DNA from: Bacteroidales bacterium UBA5072
Lineage (GTDB): Bacteria > Bacteroidota > Bacteroidia > Bacteroidales > UBA10428
DNA length: 52,592 bases
Direction of reading: 5' to 3'
NCBI GenBank assembly: GCA_002415855.1
Contig: DIAS01000030.1
Location: 1 to 52,592 of the forward strand
Shown piece after piece: positions 1 to 8,306 of the stretch (its first letter is position 1; the number at the start of each line of letters is the position of its first letter). The notes under the pieces are model-generated. The model did no database searches. It saw only the letters and a list, made by a program, of their open reading frames with translations, and was not told the DNA's origin. A program made the position numbers and the translations under genes.

Positions 1-2
1 AT

Positions 3-1400
3 TCCTCCTACCTGACCAGGGAGGAAGTGGAAGAAATGAATGAGCCACTTCAGGGCAATTTTGAAGGCATCGGCGTTTCATTCAATATTCTCAATGATAC
101 CGTATATATTATCTCACCAGTTTCGGGAGGTCCTTCGGACAAAGTGGGAATCATGGCAGGCGACAGGATCATCAGGGTCGACGGTATGAACGTGGCCGGC
201 ATTGGCATAACTTCTGAGAAGGTGTTCGATGTGCTGAGGGGTAAAAAGGGCTCACAAGTGACTGTCTCTGTTCTGAGAAAAGATGTTGCCTCCTTAATCG
301 ATTTTGAGATTATTCGGGACAAGATTCCCATTTACAGTGTCGATGCCGGATACCAGGTTGAGGACGATATTGGCTATATCAAGATTAACCGGTTTTCCAT
401 GACTACCATGGAGGAATTCAATGAAGCCGTCAGGAAACTTAAAGATCAGCATGTCAGCAACCTGATTCTGGATTTGACAGGTAACGGCGGCGGATACCTT
501 GAAGTTGCCATTAACCTCGCCGATCAATTTCTCGATGGGGATAAGCTCATCCTTTATACGCAGGGAGTCAACAGCCCAAAGAAGGAATATTTTGCCACAC
601 GCAAGGGCAACTTTGAGAAAGGGCACCTGGTTATTCTCATTGACGAGGGTTCTGCCTCGGCCAGTGAAATCCTGTCAGGTGCTATTCAGGACTGGGACCG
701 CGGAATAATTGTAGGAAGAAGATCTTACGGAAAGGGATTGGTGCAGAAGCCCCTGCCGCTGCCCGACCAGTCCATGATCAGGCTGACGGTAGCCAAGTAT
801 TATACCCCCACAGGCAGATTGATCCAGAAACCTTACAACATGAGCCGTGATGATTATAACAAGGAATTGTTCACAAGGTATCAGAAAGGAGAACTGGCCC
901 ATAAGGACAGTATCCATTTCCCTGATTCCCTGAAATTTTATACGCTTCAAAATACACGCATTGTATATGGAGGCGGAGGCATTATGCCCGATTATTTCGT
1001 CTCTATCGATACCAGCTATTATTCCGATTACTACCGCCAATTGATCAGGAAAGGTACAATCAACCAGTATGCACTGGAATATGTTGACCGTAACCGGAAG
1101 GATTTGCAGGTACGTTACCCTGATTTTGATTCATTCAGGAGTGATTTTGAATTCAGTAGGAAACTGCTGCCGGATTTTATCAGGTATGCCGAGGATAACG
1201 GTATTGCGGAAAGCAAACCGGATCTTGCTCTTTCACAGGAGCAGATCGAGCAGATGATCAAATCCTATATTGCCCGTGATCTCTGGTCGAATAATGAATT
1301 CTACCAGATCAGCAACGAAAAGGATCCGAAATTCGAAACTGCTGTGACCATCCTGAAGAATTGGGACAAATACGAAGCCATGTTGCTAAAAAAGAAGTAA
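3..1400 (+). CDS. S41 family C-terminal processing peptidase, 5' end missing
   Basis: This is the C-terminal part of a carboxyl-terminal processing protease, a periplasmic serine protease that cuts proteins near their C-termini. The frame is open to the first base of the window and reads conserved family sequence before the GTG at 27, so the true start lies upstream. Numbered from that GTG, a PDZ domain spans about residues 15-95 and the catalytic core about 100-290. The Ser-Lys dyad is visible as GSASASEI (likely Ser211) and YGKG (Lys236), 25 residues apart as in E. coli Tsp. A long C-terminal extension of about 170 residues follows the core. The stop overlaps the next start by one base (TAATG), suggesting co-transcription with pnuC. 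The family call is firm; the substrate is unknown. Confidence 0.93.
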   Translation, partial: SSYLTREEVEEMNEPLQGNFEGIGVSFNILNDTVYIISPVSGGPSDKVGIMAGDRIIRVDGMNVAGIGITSEKVFDVLRGKKGSQVTVSVLRKDVASLIDFEIIRDKIPIYSVDAGYQVEDDIGYIKINRFSMTTMEEFNEAVRKLKDQHVSNLILDLTGNGGGYLEVAINLADQFLDGDKLILYTQGVNSPKKEYFATRKGNFEKGHLVILIDEGSASASEILSGAIQDWDRGIIVGRRSYGKGLVQKPLPLPDQSMIRLTVAKYYTPTGRLIQKPYNMSRDDYNKELFTRYQKGELAHKDSIHFPDSLKFYTLQNTRIVYGGGGIMPDYFVSIDTSYYSDYYRQLIRKGTINQYALEYVDRNRKDLQVRYPDFDSFRSDFEFSRKLLPDFIRYAEDNGIAESKPDLALSQEQIEQMIKSYIARDLWSNNEFYQISNEKDPKFETAVTILKNWDKYEAMLLKKK

Positions 1401-2017
1401 TGGCAGCTGTAACATCTGCTTTCGTATGGTTGAAGCTGCATTATCCTGAAGTGATTGCAGTAATCTCCGGACTGCTCTATGTAATTCTGACCATTCGCGA
1501 AAATTCCTGGCTTTGGTTTTTTGGGATTGTCTCCTCCGGTCTTTATGCCTGGATTTTTTTTAAATCAAGTATTCATGCTTATGCTATCTTGTATATTTAC
1601 TATGTTGGAATAGGATTTTACGGGTGGTACAACTGGACAAGAAAATCAGCAGACACTGAAACAGGGAAGAACAATCTTACTATTCACAGGGCTACCGCCA
1701 GGCATTTGCTGGCATGCCTGGTTTCAACCTTCGTGCTGATTATTCCCTTGTTCTTCATTTTGAAGAAATTCAGCGCTTCGGGCATGGCGTTGGCTGATGC
1801 AGTGCTTACCTCCGGTGGAATGGTTGCCACCTGGATGCTGACGCAAAAGCTTTTGGAACAATGGCTGTTTTGGATAATCATCGATTTGTTGTCAATGGGT
1901 GTCATGATCTATAAGGAGCTTTATCCCAGTGCGTTTTTATTTCTGATCTATACACTTCTTGCTGTAAAAGGATTCCTGGAATGGAAAAAAGAACTGAAGG
2001 CTCAGGCAGCCAATTAA
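1400..2017 (+). CDS. pnuC: PnuC-type nicotinamide riboside/mononucleotide transporter
   Basis: Inner-membrane carrier that brings a vitamin B3 nucleoside (in most characterised PnuC proteins nicotinamide riboside) into the cell for NAD salvage. The 205-aa protein is hydrophobic throughout with about seven membrane segments, and it has the PnuC-type aromatic-rich region (YYVGIGFYGWYNW, near residues 67-79). I chose the ATG at 1400, which overlaps the stop of the protease gene, rather than an upstream in-frame codon at 1361 that would lie inside that gene. The next gene encodes a NadR-like kinase, the usual partner that phosphorylates and so traps the imported riboside. Which B3 form is carried is inferred from this neighbour. 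Confidence 0.9.
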   Translation: MAAVTSAFVWLKLHYPEVIAVISGLLYVILTIRENSWLWFFGIVSSGLYAWIFFKSSIHAYAILYIYYVGIGFYGWYNWTRKSADTETGKNNLTIHRATARHLLACLVSTFVLIIPLFFILKKFSASGMALADAVLTSGGMVATWMLTQKLLEQWLFWIIIDLLSMGVMIYKELYPSAFLFLIYTLLAVKGFLEWKKELKAQAAN

Positions 2018-2553
2018 TCCGCGTTGTGCTGACTGGTCCTGAATGTACCGGTAAATCAACTTTGGCACAACAGCTTGCATCGCATTTCAAAACGGTTTAT
2101 GTTCCCGAATATGCCAGGGAATATATAGGCAATCTTTGTCGTCCGTATAATTATGATGATGTCAGTCATATTGCTGAGATGCAGCGGAAACAAGTCCGTG
2201 AAATTGCCGATCAGGCCAACGGCATTGCATTTATTGATACCTATCTTATCATTACCAAGGTATGGTTTCAGGTTGTTTTTGGCCGCTGTCCGGAATGGAT
2301 TGATGAAGAGCTTTCCCGTAAAACTATTGACCTGTATCTGCTTTGTTCTGCTGACATTCCATGGACACCCGATCAGGTGAGGGAAAACGGTGGTGAAATG
2401 CGTGAAAAGCTTTACATGATGTACAAAAGTGAACTGGAGAAGCTGGGATGTCCCTATGCTGTTATCACCGGTATTGGAGAACAACGCCTGAGCAACGCTA
2501 TCCAGGCCGTAAACGGGTTTACCGGATACCTTTCAAAACAACAAGATCATTAA
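1981..2553 (+). CDS. NadR-like nicotinamide riboside kinase (AAA/P-loop protein)
   Basis: Probable ribosylnicotinamide kinase making NMN from imported nicotinamide riboside. The 190-aa protein is the P-loop kinase part of NadR only: Walker A GPECTGKST at about residues 19-27, a PEYAREY motif around 42-48 typical of the NadR kinase domain, and a DTYLIITKVW segment. There is no N-terminal helix-turn-helix and no NMN adenylyltransferase domain, so unlike enterobacterial NadR it should neither regulate transcription nor make NAD. Its start lies 37 bases inside pnuC, so translation is probably coupled. The role rests on the family plus the pnuC pairing. Confidence 0.82.
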   Translation: MEKRTEGSGSQLIRVVLTGPECTGKSTLAQQLASHFKTVYVPEYAREYIGNLCRPYNYDDVSHIAEMQRKQVREIADQANGIAFIDTYLIITKVWFQVVFGRCPEWIDEELSRKTIDLYLLCSADIPWTPDQVRENGGEMREKLYMMYKSELEKLGCPYAVITGIGEQRLSNAIQAVNGFTGYLSKQQDH

Positions 2554-2563
2554 TCAGTTCCTT

Positions 2564-3718
2564 ATGCCTGAATTCATTGCTAAAACGCTTTTCGGACTGG
2601 AAGAGGTTCTTGCTGAAGAGCTTCGGAATCTTGGCGCCAGGGAAGTTAAGACATACCACCGTGCAGTTGGATTTACCGGAGACAGTAAAATGCTCTACAA
2701 GGCAAACTACCACCTGCGCACAGCACTGAAGATACTTGTTCCCTTGGGGGAAGATACGATCAACAATGAAACTGAACTGTACAATTACGTCAGGAGTGTA
2801 CGGTGGGATAGGTACATTGGCGTGAATGACACACTGGCTGTTGATGTGGCGATGAAAACTGATATTTTCAGGCATACCCAGTACATTGCCCAAAAAATCA
2901 AGGACGCTATTGTCGACCAATTTCGTGATAAATACGGGGCACGCCCATCGGTAGACCTGGATCATCCCACACTCAGGATTAATGCCTATATCAGTGACAG
3001 AACCATCAAATTGTCACGTGACAGCAGCGGAGATTCGCTTCATCGCAGAGGATACCGCTACAAACAGGGACCAGCCCCAATGAATGAGGTTCTGGCGGCC
3101 GGATTGATTAAACTTTCGGGTTGGAACGGCCATGAGCCGCTTGTTGATTTTATGTGCGGCTCAGGGACAATTGCCATTGAGGCGGCACTTTCGGCTGCCC
3201 GTATTCCGCCCGGAGATCTACGCAGTGATTATGGTTTTCAGAAATGGAAGGATTATGATCCCAAACTTTTTCAGGAAGTAGTTCATGAAGTAAAAAGAAA
3301 AACCGGATTTTCTGGTTTCAGCGTTTATGCGGCTGACATAACGCCCGAATCGGTTCATCTTGCCACCCGCCATGCACAAAATGCCGGCGTTTTAAAAATG
3401 ATTGATTTCCGTACCGGTCACTTCAGCGATTACGTGCCCCCACCTCCTCCGGGTGTTGTAGTAATTAACCCTCCCTATGGAGAGAGAATCAATCAGGAAA
3501 ACCTGAATGAGTTATACACACAGATTGGTGACAAGTTAAAAAAAGCATTTACCGGCTATGAAGCATGGATCATCAGCTCGAATGCAGAGGCCATGAAACA
3601 TATCGGCCTGAGGCCGTCAAAAAAGATCACTGTATTCAATGGTCAACTCGAATGCAGGTTCAATAGGTATTCTTTATACGAGGGTTCTAAGAAAGCCGAG
3701 AAATCTGACGATTCATAA
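2564..3718 (+). CDS. THUMP-domain class I SAM-dependent RNA methyltransferase (RlmL N-terminal type)
   Basis: Predicted rRNA guanine-N2 methyltransferase, resembling the N-terminal half of E. coli RlmL (m2G2445 of 23S rRNA). Order of parts in 384 aa: N-terminal ferredoxin-like and THUMP RNA-binding region (about 1-160), then a UPF0020-type Rossmann methyltransferase (about 165-375) with SAM motif LVDFMCGSGT and catalytic motif NPPYGER. The C-terminal RlmK-like domain of E. coli RlmL is absent. It starts 10 bases after the kinase gene and probably ends the four-gene run from the S41 protease. The exact nucleotide modified cannot be read from sequence. Confidence 0.9.
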   Translation: MPEFIAKTLFGLEEVLAEELRNLGAREVKTYHRAVGFTGDSKMLYKANYHLRTALKILVPLGEDTINNETELYNYVRSVRWDRYIGVNDTLAVDVAMKTDIFRHTQYIAQKIKDAIVDQFRDKYGARPSVDLDHPTLRINAYISDRTIKLSRDSSGDSLHRRGYRYKQGPAPMNEVLAAGLIKLSGWNGHEPLVDFMCGSGTIAIEAALSAARIPPGDLRSDYGFQKWKDYDPKLFQEVVHEVKRKTGFSGFSVYAADITPESVHLATRHAQNAGVLKMIDFRTGHFSDYVPPPPPGVVVINPPYGERINQENLNELYTQIGDKLKKAFTGYEAWIISSNAEAMKHIGLRPSKKITVFNGQLECRFNRYSLYEGSKKAEKSDDS

Positions 3719-3920
3719 CCACTTTTTTGCATTTGATCAACTAATCCATGACTGTTAAGGAATTCCGGCGGATAACCTGTAACTCTTGAGTCGAAAAATT
3801 CGTTCAGTAGATGTATTAATAATTTAAAAATGGCTATATTTAAAATGAGTAAATGCTGAAGCAGGAAGACTGTCAATTCTTTAATTACCAGGCGTTAATT
3901 TATGCATCTGTTTTTTTTTA

Positions 3921-3928
3921 TATATTTG
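3921..3928 (+). promoter_or_regulatory. Bacteroidota -7 promoter box upstream of the SiaB gene
   Basis: TATATTTG matches the Bacteroidota -7 consensus TAnnTTTG exactly and sits 43 bases before the ATG at 3971, in an AT-rich 252-base gap. A good -33 TTTG was not found at the expected distance, so only the -7 part is supported. It would drive siaB-siaC. Confidence 0.4.
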
Positions 3929-3970
3929 TTAATTGTTCTCTATTAAGGTTTACAAGCAACACTGCCTTCT

Positions 3971-4516
3971 ATGAGTTTCAATCTTAAGGAATACTACACA
4001 AATCTAAGTAAAGGTGATGTCATCCTGGCATACAAGGGCAGTATTACCTCTGAGCTGATTAATGATATCCTGGAGGCTGTTGAATCGAAACTTGAAAAGA
4101 ATAATGCCGACAGCAGACTGAGGAAAAAAATATACAACATCCTGGTTGAAAGCCTGCAGAATTTGTTTCACCACATCGAACAGCATCACGAGGGAATAGG
4201 AGAAGCCCTGGATCCAAAATTTGGGGTAATGGTAATTGAACAGCAGGGAGAATTGTACAAGGTCACCACCGGGAACTTTATTCATGCCAAGCGTATTAAA
4301 TTCCTGAAGGAAAAGATCGATAAAATCAATTCCCTTACCCGGGATGAGTTGAAGGACATGTACAAGTTCATCCTGAACCATCAACGACTTTCTGCCAAAG
4401 GGGGTGGAGGTCTCGGCCTGGTTGACATAGCCAGAAAATCAGGTAATAAGCTGGAATACGAGTTTTATAAATATAACGATGACTATTCATTTTATAGTTT
4501 GACAATTTGGGTATAG
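3971..4516 (+). CDS. SiaB-family protein kinase (GHKL fold, DUF6272)
   Basis: Cytoplasmic kinase of the SiaB family, which in Pseudomonas phosphorylates the small protein SiaC on a threonine, in antagonism with the phosphatase SiaA. The 181-aa protein shows a histidine-kinase-like ATPase fold: an N-box-like helix ESLQNLFHHIE near residue 60 and a glycine-rich ATP lid KGGGGLGLVDIA near 141-152. There is no phospho-accepting dimerisation domain, consistent with a serine/threonine kinase of the anti-sigma-factor type. The next gene, 29 bases on, encodes its expected substrate. No SiaA phosphatase or SiaD diguanylate cyclase lies nearby, so the signal input and output are unknown. Confidence 0.82.
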   Translation: MSFNLKEYYTNLSKGDVILAYKGSITSELINDILEAVESKLEKNNADSRLRKKIYNILVESLQNLFHHIEQHHEGIGEALDPKFGVMVIEQQGELYKVTTGNFIHAKRIKFLKEKIDKINSLTRDELKDMYKFILNHQRLSAKGGGGLGLVDIARKSGNKLEYEFYKYNDDYSFYSLTIWV

Positions 4517-4545
4517 TAACTGTTTTTTGAAATCTACTAATTTAT

Positions 4546-4926
4546 ATGGAACCACTTAATATTGAGGGCACACCAAAAACTCCATCCATAAAGTTTATTG
4601 CTGAGGAAGGTGTTATGGAAATCAAGGGAAGATCAATTCCCGAAAACTCCATCGAGTTTTATAAACCACTGGTGGATTGGCTTGAATCTTACGCTAAAGA
4701 TCCATTGAAGAAGACACAGGTAAACATACAGCTTGAGTATTTCAATACCAGTTCATCCAAGTGTATACTCGATGTTTTTAAAAAGCTAGAAGCCATTCAT
4801 AAGTCAAAACATGATGTGGTAATCAACTGGTTTTATGAGGAGGACGATGAAGACATGCTTGAAGCCGGAGAAGATTACGAATCCATTATCAGGGTTCCAT
4901 TTAAAATGGTCGAAATCGTAGATTGA
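4546..4926 (+). CDS. SiaC-family regulatory phosphoprotein (DUF1987)
   Basis: Small (126 aa) partner-switch phosphoprotein. In Pseudomonas, unphosphorylated SiaC activates the diguanylate cyclase SiaD and is inactivated when SiaB phosphorylates one threonine. The corresponding site is visible here as YFNTSSSK at about residues 65-72. The fold resembles a STAS-like alpha/beta protein. It lies directly behind the SiaB-family kinase and ends just before a strong terminator, so the pair forms a complete transcription unit. Family call is firm; because no SiaD is present in the window, the protein it controls here is unknown. Confidence 0.85.
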   Translation: MEPLNIEGTPKTPSIKFIAEEGVMEIKGRSIPENSIEFYKPLVDWLESYAKDPLKKTQVNIQLEYFNTSSSKCILDVFKKLEAIHKSKHDVVINWFYEEDDEDMLEAGEDYESIIRVPFKMVEIVD

Positions 4927-4957
4927 CCCTGCGACCTTTGGAAGAAATTCATAAAAG

Positions 4958-4981
4958 AAGCCGCATATTGCGGCTTTTTTT
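4958..4981. terminator. Bidirectional intrinsic terminator between siaC and the ABCG-type gene
   Basis: Perfect 8-bp stem AAGCCGCA/TGCGGCTT with a TAT loop followed by a run of T on the plus strand and preceded by A-rich sequence, so it can also act on the minus strand. It separates two convergent genes; the minus-strand stop codon lies inside its T run. Confidence 0.85.
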
Positions 4982-7900
4982 ATGATTGTTTCGACCATTT
5001 GGAGATGAAAAGTTCAAGGAAATCAAGGATCCGCTTAAGTACCCTGAAATAAAGCATCAGGTAGAGCAAAACGGAAAAGGTCCAGATGACTATCGTATTT
5101 ACCCAGAAAGTGCTGTAGTACTTTCCAAATAACATTTTCCTGGGAGCATAAAAATGTGCCTTTATGAAAGGATGAACCGGATCAAGATAGATGGGATCGA
5201 TTTTCTGGATCAGCTGTCCCTTGTATTCAATGATCCTCACCAGTTCATTGTTGTTTTCCACAAATTCTGCAAGCTTTTCATTATGGTACCTTCTTTTCAG
5301 CTCCAGGAAATCATGCTTGTCCGATGGCGTTTTTTCATGCTCCCTGATCAGATTATCCTTGGTTTCATTGGCATTGTTATAAATTCTGATGTAAATCTTG
5401 TTCAGGGTTTTGATGAAATACCGCAGGCTGTCAATTACCTGTTGATTAACTCTTTCAGGGGTCAGTTCATGTACGCCGGGGAAATCTATCTGTCTGACAT
5501 TCAGGATTGGGATTTTCCTGATTTCAGGAAGCTCAGTTCCAATTTCGTTCCTTAGCAAGGTAAGATATGCCGGTGTTTTTTCATGATCCCCGCCACCCTG
5601 GAGATCACGCTCAATATAATCAATTTTGTTTTCCAGGTTCTTGATCCAGTAATTCTTTTTATACTCTGCTATGCTTAAAGCCTTGTTTACCGGGTAGAAA
5701 GGTTCATCGTACCTGTTGTGCATGAATTGTTCCACGGCAAGTGCCTCATATCCCCAGCGAGCCGTCATCATCTCACCATAGACCGGGATTTTTGTGGGAG
5801 AAGATATCCGGGGGTTAAGTTTTTCATACTTGACAATGATACCGCTTAGTATAATCTGCGGAATTACCAGGAAGGGAATGAGAATGTAAATGGTAACGAC
5901 TGTTTTAAAACTGTCCGATATCAGCAATCCCATTACATTTGAAGCTGTCCAGGCACTAAACAAAATGATCCAGTATTTCAGGAACATTCCCTTAATCTCC
6001 AGGATACTATTTCCGATGAGAACAAATGTGAGCGCCTGAATGGCAGATATAGCCATCATCACGGTCAGTTTCGACAGGAGGTACCCGGACCAACTCAGGT
6101 TTAAGAAGGCTTCACGTTTCAGGATCTTCCTGTCCTTGATGATTTCTTCCGCGCTGACTGTAAGTCCCATGAAGGTTGCAACAATGACCGACATAAAGAG
6201 ATATACGGGCAGGTTGCTGTTTTCAAGCAAGGTATAACCGCTTTCGTTGGTTTCGCTGACATTAAAATACTTAATGATAAACGCCAGAATAAAGGCAAGA
6301 ACCGGAGCTTCAAGCAACGTAATGATCAGGTACTGGGTATTGGCAATCTTTGACAGGATATCACGGGTAACAAAGACTCCCAACTGCTTAAGCATCCCCG
6401 GAACTTTAAATGAAATGGTTGGCAATAGCTTGTTGATATTCGGCGGCTTTGCCCTTCTCGCTGATGCTGACACCCTGTAATGCGTATACCATTCCTCAGG
6501 TGATATCTTCCTTGTGCGTGTTTCTTTGCCGTATTCATCAAATACCAGTGACTCGACGATGTTGAAGATCTGTTCCGGATTAACATTTCCGCAAACATGA
6601 CATTCACTGTCAGCCCAGTTGACCTGATGCACCTTCGATTTGAAATAGGTTATGGAGTCGACAGGATTCCCGTTGTATATCAGGTATCCTCCGGTATCGA
6701 GTATCAACAGGTTGTCGAACATTTTAAAGATGTCGGAGGAGGGCTGGTGAATCACTACAAATATCAACTTTCCTTTCAGAGTAAGGTCTTTCAACAGGTC
6801 CATGATGTTCTCTGAATCCTTTGAAGAAAGTCCCGAGGTAGGTTCATCCAGAAAGAGAATTGCCGGTTCACGGATCAGCTCGAGGGCAATGTTTAACCTT
6901 TTCCGTTGACCGCCGCTGATCTTCTTGTTCAACGGTGTTCCTACCTGTATGTCTTTTATCTCAAATAATCCCAGGTTATGGAGCATGTTGTTTACCGACT
7001 GAATTATTTGCTCCTCGCTGTAATTGTCAAAGCACAGTCTGGCGTTGTAATACAAATTCTGGAAAACCGTGAGTTCTTCCATCAGCAGGTCATCCTGAGA
7101 AACATGCCCGATCAGCCCGTTGGCCTTGATTTTTTCTTTGTAGATATCAATACCGTTGATCAGAACACGACCTTTCGTAGGATTCATGGAGCCATTCAGA
7201 ATATTCAGGAGGGTAGATTTTCCGGCCCCGCTTGATCCCATAATCCCGACCAGCCTGCCTGATTCTTCACAGAAGTTGATTTGATGTACCCCGGTGGTTC
7301 CGCTCTTGAACCGGTAACTGACATCCTCAGCTTCGAATACGATTCGCTGCAATTCAAGATCCTCCTTGAAAATGCTGACGATATCACTAAAATACAGGGG
7401 CTTGACATGGTGATTACGGATGGAAGTACCAGTATTTAGCACATATACTTTGTCTTTTTGCAGAAGCTGTCCGTTCAGGTATAGCTCGCTTTCTCCCATA
7501 TAGCGCAGGAAATACATCCCCGCGGAGGAAACATGATTTACCCAGATTTGGCCATTGAGATACTCTGAATATATGTGTTTGTTATCGGAGTGCATAGGGT
7601 TCTTCTGGTTGTCTATTACCAAAAGATGCCTGCTGTTGGGAATCTGGTTGAAGCTGTGAAGCGTAAAATCTTTAATTAAGTGGTGTTCCTCCTGAGGTAT
7701 GTAAAAAGAATCAGCTACTGCGGTTATAAAGGCCAGTTCCTGGTCGCTGATCTCATTATCCACCGACTTGACAAATTCAAATAATTGCACAAGCACAATA
7801 ACTTTCTGTTTTTGTGCCAGGTCTTTGTTAATTTCATTGCATATCCGCAGTACTTTGACTGAATCAGCCCCAATTCTCTTTTCACCTCTTTCTACATGCA

Positions 7901-8078
7901 GGGCAAGATGCTTCTCATAAAAGGCATTGAAGATCTTTAGATAGTCCTTGACTAGCTCCTGGTTAAGCTGACGGCTGAGAAATGACAATACCACCGAACG
8001 CCGGTCCTTTCCATTTCCATCGGGACTGGCGATTATGGCAAATAATTCCATTAAGGCTTTGAGTATCTTTTCGCTCAT
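4980..8078 (-). CDS. ABCG/White-type ABC transporter with extra N-terminal and periplasmic domains
   Basis: A 1032-aa half-transporter of the ABCG type with the ATPase domain ahead of the membrane domain. Residues 1-150 are helical and resemble a TerB/DjlA-like acidic helical domain (SVDNEISDQE). Residues 150-240 are beta-rich and could be FHA-like, as in some mycobacterial ABC exporters, but I see no decisive motif. The ATPase follows: Walker A GSSGAGKST (281-289), signature ISGGQ (387-391), Walker B ILFLDEP and an H-loop HQPS. About five membrane segments lie between 580 and 750, then a polar loop of about 235 residues, then one last segment near 990-1012. The substrate is unknown. It stands alone, convergent with siaBC and divergent from clpB. 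Confidence 0.85.
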   Translation of the reverse strand: MSEKILKALMELFAIIASPDGNGKDRRSVVLSFLSRQLNQELVKDYLKIFNAFYEKHLALHVERGEKRIGADSVKVLRICNEINKDLAQKQKVIVLVQLFEFVKSVDNEISDQELAFITAVADSFYIPQEEHHLIKDFTLHSFNQIPNSRHLLVIDNQKNPMHSDNKHIYSEYLNGQIWVNHVSSAGMYFLRYMGESELYLNGQLLQKDKVYVLNTGTSIRNHHVKPLYFSDIVSIFKEDLELQRIVFEAEDVSYRFKSGTTGVHQINFCEESGRLVGIMGSSGAGKSTLLNILNGSMNPTKGRVLINGIDIYKEKIKANGLIGHVSQDDLLMEELTVFQNLYYNARLCFDNYSEEQIIQSVNNMLHNLGLFEIKDIQVGTPLNKKISGGQRKRLNIALELIREPAILFLDEPTSGLSSKDSENIMDLLKDLTLKGKLIFVVIHQPSSDIFKMFDNLLILDTGGYLIYNGNPVDSITYFKSKVHQVNWADSECHVCGNVNPEQIFNIVESLVFDEYGKETRTRKISPEEWYTHYRVSASARRAKPPNINKLLPTISFKVPGMLKQLGVFVTRDILSKIANTQYLIITLLEAPVLAFILAFIIKYFNVSETNESGYTLLENSNLPVYLFMSVIVATFMGLTVSAEEIIKDRKILKREAFLNLSWSGYLLSKLTVMMAISAIQALTFVLIGNSILEIKGMFLKYWIILFSAWTASNVMGLLISDSFKTVVTIYILIPFLVIPQIILSGIIVKYEKLNPRISSPTKIPVYGEMMTARWGYEALAVEQFMHNRYDEPFYPVNKALSIAEYKKNYWIKNLENKIDYIERDLQGGGDHEKTPAYLTLLRNEIGTELPEIRKIPILNVRQIDFPGVHELTPERVNQQVIDSLRYFIKTLNKIYIRIYNNANETKDNLIREHEKTPSDKHDFLELKRRYHNEKLAEFVENNNELVRIIEYKGQLIQKIDPIYLDPVHPFIKAHFYAPRKMLFGKYYSTFWVNTIVIWTFSVLLYLMLYFRVLKRILDFLELFISKWSKQS

Positions 8079-8164
8079 TGCTCAAATTGGTTTTCCACGC
8101 GCGTTTTAGCTCTAGTTCATTTCATTTTTTTACGTAATTCTGAACCACGGGTTTCAGTAGTGAT

Positions 8165-8222
8165 CCGGTTAATTTTTCAGGATATAGAAAAACTACCAGA
8201 CAATCTGACACGAATTAACCGG
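8165..8222. repeat. Inverted repeat in the ABCG/clpB intergenic region
   Basis: Arms CCGGTTAATT (8165-8174) and AATTAACCGG (8213-8222) are perfect 10-bp inverted copies separated by 38 bases, in a 228-base divergent intergenic region. The geometry suits two operator half-sites or a looped regulatory site; no known operator consensus is recognised. Confidence 0.5.
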
Positions 8223-8286
8223 GCGAAGCGACAAACTGGCTGAGATGAAGGCATTGTAAACTGTGGTGTATAAATTGCAGGGGATC

Positions 8287-8304
8287 CGGTATACAATTAT
8301 ACCG
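8287..8304 (+). promoter_or_regulatory. Palindrome abutting the clpB start codon
   Basis: CGGTATA-CAAT-TATACCG is a perfect 7-bp inverted repeat with a 4-base centre, ending two bases before the clpB ATG at 8307. In RNA it would form a hairpin at the ribosome entry region; in DNA it could be an operator. It does not match CIRCE, and no HspR/HAIR-type match was noted. Confidence 0.5.
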
Positions 8305-8306
8305 TT

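Noticed and set aside
3643..3876. Minus-strand 77-codon frame across the end of the RNA methyltransferase gene
   Set aside because: Half overlaps a conserved gene end, composition is unlike a protein, and no promoter or start context supports it.
5154..5555. Plus-strand 133-codon frame opposite the ABCG-type gene
   Set aside because: It is a shadow of the long, conserved minus-strand frame.
8079..8306. CIRCE heat-shock operator (TTAGCACTC-N9-GAGTGCTAA) before clpB
   Set aside because: No such sequence is present; the palindromes seen have different arms.
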